Source of the DNA: JAZDLO01 sp043801935
Lineage (GTDB): Bacteria; Actinomycetota; Thermoleophilia; RBG-16-64-13
Direction: 5' to 3'
Assembly (NCBI GenBank): GCA_043801935.1
Contig: JAZDLO010000105.1
Coordinates: 1 to 16,662, forward strand
Length of the DNA: 16,662 nt
Position 1 is the stretch's first letter. The number at the start of each line of letters is the position of its first letter. The translations under genes and the position numbers were made by a program. The notes beneath the pieces are model-generated. The model was given only the letters and a program-made list of their open reading frames with translations. It was not told the origin of the DNA and made no database searches. Below, piece by piece: positions 1 through 6,324 of this stretch.

Positions 1-66
1 GGGGCTGTGTGGCCCTGGGGGGGCGGGGGGGGGGGGGGCCCCCGGGGGTGGGGGGGGCCCCCCCCG
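1..66. repeat. G/C homopolymer tract at window edge
   Basis: The first bases are almost only G and C. A run of 7 G is followed by C and a run of 14 G (25-38), then 5 C, 5 G, T, 8 G and a C-rich stretch to about 66. This is unlike anything else in the window and no protein family is recognisable in it. It most likely marks a poorly sequenced contig end. Bases 67-128 look normal and hold nothing I recognise beyond the downstream flank of the P-II gene. Confidence 0.7.
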
Positions 67-128
67 CCGCCGCACGTGTCCAAGATTCCGACGAGAGACC
101 TCATGGTGAGCAGATCCTGATCCTTGTA

Positions 129-470
129 CTAGCCTATAGCCACGGTGCCGGTCTCACCAGTGCGAATGCGCACGCAATCCTCCATTCCCAGCACGAAGAT
201 CTTGCCGTCTCCGATGTTGCCGGTGCGGGCGCCTTGGATGATCGCTTCGATGGTCGGTGCGACGAACTCATCGTTCACCGCGATCTCGAGCTTCACCTTG
301 CGGAGCAGGTTACCCGGCTCCACGTGGCTGCGGTAGATCTCCGCCACGCCCTTCTGCCGTCCTCGGCCCATCACGTCCGACACGGTCATGAGGTTGATCT
401 CGGCCTCAGTCAGGGCTTCCACCACATCGTCGAGGCGGTCCGGTTGGATGATGGCCACTATGTATTTCAT
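129..470 (-). CDS. glnK: P-II nitrogen regulatory protein (GlnB/GlnK type), copy 1
   Basis: A 113-residue P-II signal protein, the normal family length. P-II trimers bind ATP/ADP and 2-oxoglutarate and control targets such as Amt channels through the T-loop. Visible hallmarks are Q39 and K58 (2-oxoglutarate/Mg-ATP contacts in E. coli numbering), the G-D-G-K segment at 87-90, and R101 and R103 in the C-terminal RIRTGE signature. The T-loop keeps Y46 and R47, the arginine that plugs AmtB in E. coli GlnK, but position 51 is Glu instead of the uridylylated Tyr. Position 49 is His, not the Ser phosphorylated in cyanobacteria. The gene lies 32 nt downstream of amt1 on the same strand, so the two are probably co-transcribed and this copy probably gates that channel. 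A purine-rich GAGAG tract lies upstream of the ATG. It is about 69% identical to copy 2. Confidence 0.95.
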   Translation of the reverse strand: MKYIVAIIQPDRLDDVVEALTEAEINLMTVSDVMGRGRQKGVAEIYRSHVEPGNLLRKVKLEIAVNDEFVAPTIEAIIQGARTGNIGDGKIFVLGMEDCVRIRTGETGTVAIG

Positions 471-502
471 GCGGTTTCTCTCTTTCTGACTCGAGCTCGG
501 AT

Positions 503-2083
503 CTACAGATGAGGGGAGGCCGGGTAAGCGGGCACACCCATCTCCGGAACGTCAAGTCCGATCATTTCCTCGTCCCTGCTGCTGCGGATACCCTGGACCC
601 TCTTCTGAATGCGGAAGAAGGCGTACATCATACCGAAGCCCCAGATCACGACAACCACTGCCGAGATGGCCTGGGCCGCCAGCTGTCCGCCGCCTCCCCC
701 GTAGAACAGGCCGCGCACGGTCCCCTCCACGCCGCCCCAGCCGTCACCATAGCTGCCGTCCGCGAACAGACCGAGGGCGATAAGACCCCAGAGCCCGTTG
801 ACCCCGTGGACCGAGACAGCGCCGACCGGATCGTCCACCTTGAGCACCCGCTCGACGAACACGATCGCACCTACGACAAGGATACCCGCTATGGCGCCGA
901 TGATGAAAGCGCCCACCGGACTGACGAATGCGCACGGAGCGGTGATCGCCACGAGACCGGCCAGCATCCCGTTAGCCGTCATAGAGGGGTCGGGCTTGCC
1001 CCACACCTTCCATACCAGGAACATGGCCCCGAGGCAGCCTGCGGAACAGGCGATGAACGTGTTCACGATCACCACGGAGAAACGGAGGTCGGTGGCGGCC
1101 AACGTGGAGACACCGTTGAACCCGACCCACCCGAACACCAGGATGATCACACCGATCACCGCCAGCGGGATGTTGTGTCCAAGGATCGCTCGAGGCTTGC
1201 CGTCCTTACCGAACTTGCCGATGCGGGGTCCGAGGACTATGGCTCCCGCCAGGGCTGAGAAGCCGCCGATCGCGTGTACTACGCCCGAGCCCGCAAAGTC
1301 GATCGCACCGTGACCTATCCCCAGATTAGCACCAAGCGCCGATAGCCAGCCGCCGCCCCAGATCCAGTTACCGTAGAGGGGATAGACGATTGCTGCCATG
1401 AACGCTCCGTAGACCACGAAGGCTGAGAACTTCCAGCGTTCGGCCATGGATCCGGTCGGTATGGTAGCCGCGGTGTCCATGAACACCAATTGGAAGAAGA
1501 ACATGGCGATGATGGCGACGTCGTAACTCATCCCAGACAGGAAGAAGCCCTGATGACCGATCAAACCCCAGCCGCCGACGCCGGCGGCCGCGTCCAGCGC
1601 CTGGGTACCACCAAGCGTCGCGAACGTGCCCGCGCCGCCATACTGGAAGGCGAAGCCGACGGCCCAGTACACCAGAGTCCCGATGGCGAAGATGACGAAA
1701 TTGGTCATGATGACGTGCACCGCGTTCTTGGAACGGCAGAAGCCGGTCTCGACCAAGGCGAAACCGGCCTGCATGAAGAACACGAGAGCACCACCGAAGA
1801 TGATGAAGAACATGTTCAACGAGATCTTCACGTGTCCCAGTTCCGCGGCTATCTCTGAGACGGAGGGGCTGCCCGGGCTACCCGCCACGACATCGGCCGC
1901 GGTGCCGGTGGCCGATCCGCTGGGATCGCCTGCGACGGCAAGACCGGTGATGAAGACGACGAGCAAACCCGCGATGGCGAGAACCCTGATGATGCTCTTC
2001 GTCATCGGAGACAAAGCCCAAGGAGCCTGTATCGTCAGAGGGGGTGGAGAGGTGTTCCTAGTTCTCGTGATAGATTTCCACAT
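503..2083 (-). CDS. amt: Ammonium transporter Amt, copy 1 (long N-terminus)
   Basis: Integral membrane channel of the Amt/Mep/Rh family, moving ammonium across the cytoplasmic membrane. The 526 residues exceed the usual ~400-450. Residues 1-27 are polar and basic, 28-51 form a hydrophobic signal-like segment ending near AVA-G, and 52-80 are a Gly/Ser/Pro-rich linker before the first channel helix. Conserved channel residues are D262 in the DFAGSGVVH segment, H270 and H426 (the twin histidines) and the C-terminal GLD/AY tail that docks P-II. The start at 2083 has a very strong AAGGAGG ribosome site four bases upstream. The alternative ATG at 2005 has none, so the long form is preferred. Downstream comes glnK1, and a divergent PucR-type gene lies upstream. 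It is clearly divergent in sequence from amt2, so not a recent duplicate. Confidence 0.95.
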   Translation of the reverse strand: MWKSITRTRNTSPPPLTIQAPWALSPMTKSIIRVLAIAGLLVVFITGLAVAGDPSGSATGTAADVVAGSPGSPSVSEIAAELGHVKISLNMFFIIFGGALVFFMQAGFALVETGFCRSKNAVHVIMTNFVIFAIGTLVYWAVGFAFQYGGAGTFATLGGTQALDAAAGVGGWGLIGHQGFFLSGMSYDVAIIAMFFFQLVFMDTAATIPTGSMAERWKFSAFVVYGAFMAAIVYPLYGNWIWGGGWLSALGANLGIGHGAIDFAGSGVVHAIGGFSALAGAIVLGPRIGKFGKDGKPRAILGHNIPLAVIGVIILVFGWVGFNGVSTLAATDLRFSVVIVNTFIACSAGCLGAMFLVWKVWGKPDPSMTANGMLAGLVAITAPCAFVSPVGAFIIGAIAGILVVGAIVFVERVLKVDDPVGAVSVHGVNGLWGLIALGLFADGSYGDGWGGVEGTVRGLFYGGGGGQLAAQAISAVVVVIWGFGMMYAFFRIQKRVQGIRSSRDEEMIGLDVPEMGVPAYPASPHL

Positions 2084-2114
2084 GGTTCCTCCTTATCAAG
2101 GGTGTGGCAGACGG

Positions 2115-2129
2115 CTCTTATGGTAAGAG
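2115..2129. promoter_or_regulatory. Short perfect inverted repeat in the amt1 leader
   Basis: CTCTTA and TAAGAG are separated by TGG, giving a perfect 6-bp inverted repeat centred about 39 nt before the amt1 ATG. It could be an operator or a small hairpin just ahead of the ribosome site. The stem is too weak and too A/T-rich to be a terminator. The assignment as regulatory rests only on symmetry and position. Confidence 0.35.
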
Positions 2130-2181
2130 ACGGATACGGGTGTCGACATCCGCCGAATGGCAAGATTCCGTAGGACCGGGC

Positions 2182-2189
2182 TTGTACAA
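2182..2189. promoter_or_regulatory. TTGTACAA palindrome, possible operator
   Basis: A perfect 8-bp palindrome lying about 95 nt upstream of amt1 and 127 nt upstream of pucR. The same half-site (CTTGTAC / GTACAAG) reappears as an inverted repeat upstream of amt2 at 3979-4006. Recurrence at both amt promoters suggests a shared regulator, perhaps the PucR-type protein encoded between them. This is inference from two sites. Confidence 0.35.
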
Positions 2190-2315
2190 TCGCAGCAAAG
2201 CAGGGCGCACACACCGCGAAGATTTCCCTCTAGCCCGTACAGGTGGCCAGTTCTTGTGTTTTGTGGGTTGGCCTAATGGCTAAAACAGACGCGAAATGGT
2301 ATCCTGGCATCCGTC

Positions 2316-3965
2316 ATGCCTGTCACGGTCGAACAGATACTCGCGCTCGACGTCCTCGAGGACGCCCGTCTCCTGGCTGGTCAGACTGGGCTCGACCGGA
2401 GAGTGACCTCGGTGACGGTGGGAGAGGTCCCCGACATCGCCGACTGGCTCTCCGGGGGGGAGATGGTCCTCTCTACCATGTTCGCGGTCAAAGGCGACCT
2501 GGAGCGCCAACGTGAATTCTGCCGGAGGGTGATGATGGCCGGAGCCGCGGCCCTGTTCGTCAAGACCACCCGATTCGTGGAGAACATGCCGGCTGATGTC
2601 ATCAAGCTGGCCGACAAACGGGGATTCCCTATCGTCGAGGTGCCCCAGGGGTTGCGTTGGACGAGGCTGATGCAAGACGCTACCGAAGTCATCATCAACC
2701 GTCAGGCCTCGCAACTTGAGCAGTCCCAGTCCATCCACCGCAACCTTCTTGGCGTGGTCATAAGGGGTGGCGGCTGGCAAGAACTGGGCAGGGAGGCCTC
2801 GCGGCTGCTGGAGAGCCCCGTGGTAGTCCTCGACATCTCGCTGGAGGTATTGGCCGCTTCTCCGGACCTACCCGTTCCGGCTTCCGATCTCGAAGCGCGC
2901 TTGGAACAGGCCGAAGTGCGGGAGCGTTTCGCCGAGCTGGGCAGAAGCGAGAAGCTCTTCCGTCTAGAGGAGGAGGGCCTACCTGTGATGTTCGTGCTTC
3001 CGATCGTGGCCAGTCACAAGCGGCTGGGCTATGTGTGTGCACTTACCGAGGCTCCTGACCTGTCCTCGATGGAGACACTGGTCCTCGAGCACTCGGCCAC
3101 CATCGCCGCGCTCGAGATGGCCCAGGATCGGGTACGCTTCGAGACTGAGGTGCGTTTGAAGGGCGACTTCGTGGACGATGTCATCAGCGGGGGAGAACGA
3201 ACCGGTGATTCGTTGCTACGCCGGGGCGCCTTCTTGGGCTGCGACCTGAGCCGAGGGGCTACCGTAGTCCTGCTCGGAGTGGACGAGTTCGATGGGACCG
3301 TCGCCCGCAAGGGATTCGGTCAGGAGGAGCTTGACAAGAAGGTCGAACGGTTCTTCTCGCAATGCTCTCGTTTCGTCTCGTCGTCCGAGCCCTCGTCGCT
3401 CGTCAGTCTCAAGTCGGGCCACGTGCTGACCTTCTTGTGTGGGAAGACCGCCCAAGATAGCGCTGCTGTCGACCGCCTGAGCACCGCCCTGAAGGATATG
3501 GGTGAGGGCGGCGAACTCAGCGTCTCGGTGGGGATCGGCGGGTTCGTCGCCGACTCCACGCAAATGGATCGAGGCTACCAGGAGGCATTGGTGGCCCTGA
3601 AAGTGGGGCGGAAGCTCAACGGCCCGGGGAGTGTGCTGCACTTCCGCGACGTGGGCACCTACCGGCTTCTGCTGGACATCTGGGAGAGAGACCCCGATGA
3701 GGTCCGTTCCCTCTACGAGGAGACCATCGGACCGGTCGATCGCTACGATGAGGCGAACGGCACCCAGTTGACTCAGACCCTCGTGGTGTTCTTCAGGAAC
3801 AACGAGAGCCTCACTAAGACCGCGGCGGAGCTCTACGCCCATCGGCACACCATCCGTTACCGGCTGGAGAAGATCGCGGATCTGAGCGGACTGAGCGTCT
3901 TTCAGACCGAGCACAAGGAGCGCCTCGGCTTGGGTCTCAAGGCCCGAAGCCTGCTCACCAGCTGA
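2316..3965 (+). CDS. PucR-family transcriptional regulator
   Basis: A 549-residue regulator with the standard PucR layout. Residues 1 to about 125 form the purine-catabolism N-terminal ligand domain (PucR_N type, opening with TVEQILAL). The middle (about 130-450) contains a CdaR GGDEF-like region with no GGDEF catalytic motif. The C-terminus (about 485-545) is a PucR helix-turn-helix with the typical TAAELYAHRHTIRYRLEKI core. Family members control purine, GABA, diacid or other nitrogen/carbon genes. Here it sits between two amt-glnK pairs, divergent from the first and 154 nt upstream of the second on the same strand, so ammonium uptake is its likely target. Its effector cannot be read from the sequence. 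The ATG has no clear Shine-Dalgarno, but the N-terminus matches the start expected for the family. There are no transmembrane segments. Confidence 0.92.
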   Translation: MPVTVEQILALDVLEDARLLAGQTGLDRRVTSVTVGEVPDIADWLSGGEMVLSTMFAVKGDLERQREFCRRVMMAGAAALFVKTTRFVENMPADVIKLADKRGFPIVEVPQGLRWTRLMQDATEVIINRQASQLEQSQSIHRNLLGVVIRGGGWQELGREASRLLESPVVVLDISLEVLAASPDLPVPASDLEARLEQAEVRERFAELGRSEKLFRLEEEGLPVMFVLPIVASHKRLGYVCALTEAPDLSSMETLVLEHSATIAALEMAQDRVRFETEVRLKGDFVDDVISGGERTGDSLLRRGAFLGCDLSRGATVVLLGVDEFDGTVARKGFGQEELDKKVERFFSQCSRFVSSSEPSSLVSLKSGHVLTFLCGKTAQDSAAVDRLSTALKDMGEGGELSVSVGIGGFVADSTQMDRGYQEALVALKVGRKLNGPGSVLHFRDVGTYRLLLDIWERDPDEVRSLYEETIGPVDRYDEANGTQLTQTLVVFFRNNESLTKTAAELYAHRHTIRYRLEKIADLSGLSVFQTEHKERLGLGLKARSLLTS

Positions 3966-3978
3966 TTCTTCTACAAAT

Positions 3979-4006
3979 GTACAAGGGAACCCGATCACCC
4001 TTGTAC
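3979..4006. promoter_or_regulatory. 9-bp inverted repeat GTACAAGGG / CCCTTGTAC, operator or terminator
   Basis: Perfect 9-bp arms (3979-3987 and 3998-4006) with a 10-nt centre. The repeat starts 14 nt after the pucR stop and ends 10 nt before a plausible amt2 -35 box. No T-tract follows, which argues against a simple intrinsic terminator. Its centre lies about 58 nt upstream of the predicted amt2 start point, a typical activator position. The half-site is shared with the 2182-2189 palindrome. Confidence 0.45.
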
Positions 4007-4015
4007 GCTCGGCGA

Positions 4016-4044
4016 TTCACTTCTCCCTCTTCCTAGGCTGTAAT
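4016..4044 (+). promoter_or_regulatory. Predicted sigma-70-type promoter for amt2-glnK2
   Basis: TTCACT (4016-4021, four of six matches to TTGACA) and TGTAAT (4039-4044, five of six matches to TATAAT) are separated by 17 bp. Transcription would start near 4051, leaving a leader of about 70 nt before the amt2 ATG. The inverted repeat at 3979-4006 lies directly upstream. Confidence 0.45.
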
Positions 4045-4119
4045 TGCATAGTCGTGTTTTTCCACGGCCGCGGGCCCTGGACAAAGGATCATACGCGGCG
4101 ATTCGGCTGAGGAGCAGAA

Positions 4120-5355
4120 ATGGCGAGCGTGAACACCGGAGATACGGCCTGGATGATCATGAGCACCGCGCTGGTGATGCTGATGACTCCCGGGCTGGCC
4201 TTCTTCTACGGCGGGTTGGTGCGCCGCAAGAACGTCCTCTCCATCATGATGCAGTGCCTCATGTTGGTGGGGGTGATCAGCATCCAGTGGGTGCTCTTTG
4301 GCTACAGCTTGGCCTTTGGCCCCGATCATGGCGGGATCATCGGCGGCCTGAGTTGGGCCGGCCTGCAGGGCGTAGGGCTGGATCCCAACCCAGACTACGC
4401 TGCCACCATCCCTCACCAATTGTTCATGATCTTCCAGATGATGTTCGCCGTCATCACACCGGCGCTCATAATCGGCGCCTTCGCCGAACGCATGAAGTTC
4501 AGCGCGTTCCTGCTCTTCTCGCTGCTCTGGGCGACCATCGTCTATGACCCCATGGCCCACTGGGTATGGGGTGTGGGTGGATTCCTGCGGGAATTCGGAG
4601 CCCTGGATTTCGCGGGCGGCACGGTGGTACACATCAATGCAGGCATGGCGGCATTGGCGGCTGCTTTGGTTCTCGGCAGGCGAAAGGGCTACCCGGACAC
4701 ATCGCCGCCTCACAATCTGCCGTTCGCCATCCTTGGCGCCGCTCTTTTGTGGTTCGGCTGGTTCGGCTTCAATGCAGGGAGCGCGCTGAGCTCGGGTCAG
4801 CTGGCGGTCTCGGCTTTCGTGGCTACCCATATGGCCGCGGCTGCTGCGGCGGTGGCCTGGGCTGTGATCGAATGGATCTTCGGCAGGCGTCCGACGGCGC
4901 TGGGTCTCATCTCGGGGGCGGTGGCCGGTCTCGTGGCGGTCACTCCCGCGGCGGGCTTCGTGACCCCCCTCGGGGCTATGGGCATCGGGGCTTTGGCCGG
5001 TCTTGTATGTTATGTAGCGGTCGTGGTGGCCAAGAAGAGACTGCGCTACGACGACTCGCTGGACGCCTTCGGTGTGCACGGCGTGGGCGGCATGTTGGGA
5101 GCGTTCCTCACCGGGCTATGGGCGACGAAAGCGGTCAATCCTGCTGGTGCGGACGGAGCGTTCCACGGCGATGCAAAACAGCTTCTGCTGCAGCTGGCTG
5201 CAGTGGTAGCGTGTGCGGTGTACTCCTTCGTTCTGTCGTTCGCCCTCCTCAAGCTGGTAGACAAGGTTGTAGGCCTGCGTGTGAGCGCGGACAGCGAGAG
5301 CATCGGCCTCGACCTGACCCAGCACAGCGAATCCGCGTACACCGTGGTCGGATAG
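4120..5355 (+). CDS. amt: Ammonium transporter Amt, copy 2
   Basis: A 411-residue Amt/AmtB-type ammonium channel of normal length. It begins directly with the first membrane segment (DTAWMIMSTALVMLMTPGLAFFYGGLV) and has no signal-peptide extension, unlike copy 1. Conserved features are D163 in the LDFAGGTVVHI motif, the twin histidines H171 and H320, the HWVWG segment at 147-151, and a C-terminal tail (GLDL...SAY) that normally binds P-II. A GAGGAG ribosome site lies five bases before the ATG at 4120. The glnK2 gene follows after 23 nt, so the two form an operon and copy 2 P-II is probably its gate. Upstream are a good promoter candidate and an inverted repeat. Substrate could include methylammonium, as for the family in general. 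Confidence 0.96.
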   Translation: MASVNTGDTAWMIMSTALVMLMTPGLAFFYGGLVRRKNVLSIMMQCLMLVGVISIQWVLFGYSLAFGPDHGGIIGGLSWAGLQGVGLDPNPDYAATIPHQLFMIFQMMFAVITPALIIGAFAERMKFSAFLLFSLLWATIVYDPMAHWVWGVGGFLREFGALDFAGGTVVHINAGMAALAAALVLGRRKGYPDTSPPHNLPFAILGAALLWFGWFGFNAGSALSSGQLAVSAFVATHMAAAAAAVAWAVIEWIFGRRPTALGLISGAVAGLVAVTPAAGFVTPLGAMGIGALAGLVCYVAVVVAKKRLRYDDSLDAFGVHGVGGMLGAFLTGLWATKAVNPAGADGAFHGDAKQLLLQLAAVVACAVYSFVLSFALLKLVDKVVGLRVSADSESIGLDLTQHSESAYTVVG

Positions 5356-5378
5356 ACCCGCGATCAAGGAGAGCGACC

Positions 5379-5720
5379 GTGAAATACATCATCGCCATCA
5401 TCCAACCAGACCGGTTGGACGAGGTGATCGCCGCCCTGAGCGAAGAAGAGATCAACCTCCTGACCGTGTCCGAAGTCATGGGCCGCGGCCGGCAGAAAGG
5501 GGTGGCTGAGGTCTACCGGAGCCACGTCGAGCGCGGAGGGTTGCTTCACAAGATCAAGGTCGAGATCGCCGTGAGCGACACTCGACTGTGGCAGACGGTC
5601 GACGCCATCACCCGGGGGGCCCGCACCGGCAGCATCGGTGACGGCAAGGTCTTCGTGTTGGATCTGGAGGAATGCCTCCGCATCCGCACCGGAGAAACCG
5701 GGGTGGCCGCTCTGGCCTAG
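5379..5720 (+). CDS. glnK: P-II nitrogen regulatory protein (GlnB/GlnK type), copy 2
   Basis: A 113-residue P-II protein starting with GTG at 5379, which has an AAGGAG site seven bases upstream and gives the same N-terminus (VKYIIAIIQPDRLDE) as copy 1. An open frame continues upstream inside amt2 but is not coding there. Q39, K58, the GDGK segment and R101/R103 are all present, so ATP and 2-oxoglutarate binding are expected. As in copy 1, T-loop residue 51 is Glu and not Tyr, while Y46 and R47 are kept. The amt2 tail region and this gene form an amt-glnK operon. Differences from copy 1 cluster at residues 66-79, near the base of the nucleotide-binding face, while the T-loop is nearly unchanged. 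Confidence 0.95.
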   Translation: MKYIIAIIQPDRLDEVIAALSEEEINLLTVSEVMGRGRQKGVAEVYRSHVERGGLLHKIKVEIAVSDTRLWQTVDAITRGARTGSIGDGKVFVLDLEECLRIRTGETGVAALA

Positions 5721-5767
5721 GCCTCGGGTCCGTGCAGCCCCGGCCTGCCGTTCGGTCGGGTCGCGGG

Positions 5768-6097
5768 TCAGTCGGGCTCGATGATAGCGGCGGTCCCGTA
5801 GGCGAGGACCTCGGTCATGTTGTTGCCCAGGTCTGTTGCATCATACCTGACCGCCAAGACGGCGTTGGCGCCCATCTGATCGGCGTGCTGCACCATCCAC
5901 TCGAAAGCTTCAGCCCGGGTCTGTTCGCACAGCTGGATGTACTCGGGGATCCGGCCACCCCCCAAGGTCCGCAGAGAGGCGGCCAACTGGCTACCGATCC
6001 ATCGAGCTCTCACGGTCACCCCGCGGACCACACCCAGTGTGTGCACCACTCTAAAACCAGGGATAGTCAAACAAGTGGTCGTCATACGGTGGTCCAT
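5768..6097 (-). CDS. YbjQ-family (UPF0145/DUF74) small protein
   Basis: About 109 residues resembling the YbjQ/DUF74 family. The mature core runs from TTTCLTIPGFRVVHTLGVVRG through an acidic/helical middle (AEAFEWMVQHADQMGANAVLAVRYDAT) to a C-terminal strand (MTEVLAYGTAAII). These small proteins form oligomers and are often called putative heavy-metal binding, but no biochemical role is settled. The ATG at 6097 is chosen because GAGAGGAG lies directly upstream. The frame stays open further upstream without a better site, and another ATG exists at 6085. It is downstream of glnA but separated from it by two strong hairpins, so it probably has its own promoter. It converges on glnK2, with only 47 nt between the two stop codons. 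Confidence 0.85.
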   Translation of the reverse strand: MDHRMTTTCLTIPGFRVVHTLGVVRGVTVRARWIGSQLAASLRTLGGGRIPEYIQLCEQTRAEAFEWMVQHADQMGANAVLAVRYDATDLGNNMTEVLAYGTAAIIEPD

Positions 6098-6220
6098 GTC
6101 GTCTCCTCTCATTCGGCGGCAGCGGGGCAACCTACTGGTTCCGGCTGCGCGATGGGGCCTCGCGACTCCTCCGCCGGTGCGCCGCCCCGCCGCTGAAGTG
6201 TCAGGTAGGTCCGACTGTAT

Positions 6221-6260
6221 CGCGAAAGGCCATCGGGCGTGCGCCCGATGGCCTTTCGCG
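6221..6260. terminator. Perfect 19-bp inverted repeat, likely terminator of the glnA operon
   Basis: Arms of 19 bases (6221-6239 and 6242-6260) are perfectly complementary around a 2-base centre. The outer part is A-rich/T-rich (GAAAGG ... CCTTTC) and the inner part G/C-rich. There is no T-tract after it on either strand, as is common in high-GC genomes with hairpin-only terminators. It lies 65 nt past the glnA stop. Confidence 0.7.
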
Positions 6261-6277
6261 GAGACCTGGTTGGGGGG

Positions 6278-6308
6278 CCCGCCCGGCGGCCCGAGGTCGC
6301 CGGGCGGG
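6278..6308. terminator. 11-bp G/C hairpin directly after glnA
   Basis: CCCGCCCGGCG (6278-6288) and CGCCGGGCGGG (6298-6308) form a perfect 11-bp stem with a 9-nt loop. It begins 16 nt beyond the glnA stop codon. With the second hairpin at 6221-6260 it forms a tandem pair that should end the operon transcript or protect its 3' end. No T-tract is present. Confidence 0.55.
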
Positions 6309-6324
6309 ACAGCAGGGTGGCTGT

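Larger units (their letters stand above)
2084..2315. promoter_or_regulatory. Divergent intergenic region between amt1 and the PucR-type regulator
   Basis: These 232 bases must hold the promoters of amt1 (leftward) and pucR (rightward). On the minus strand a TCGACA hexamer (2146-2141) and TACCAT (2125-2120) could be -35/-10 boxes of amt1, but the 15-bp spacing is short, so this is weak. No convincing sigma-70 pair is seen for pucR. Its ATG lacks a recognisable ribosome site, so a leaderless or near-leaderless transcript is possible. I see no sigma-54 GG-N10-GC element that stands out. Two palindromes inside are listed separately. Confidence 0.5.

Noticed and set aside
509..1258. Long open frame on the plus strand opposite amt1
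   Set aside because: It is antisense to a clearly conserved Amt gene, is rich in His/Asp/Arg repeats typical of reversed GC-rich codons, and has no recognisable domain.
4031..4050. Sigma-54 promoter upstream of amt2
   Set aside because: A GG...GC pair is present but separated by 8 instead of 10 bases.
4033..5079. Long minus-strand open frame opposite amt2
   Set aside because: Composition (His/Arg/Glu-rich, no hydrophobic core pattern) and full overlap with a conserved transporter mark it as a reading-frame shadow.
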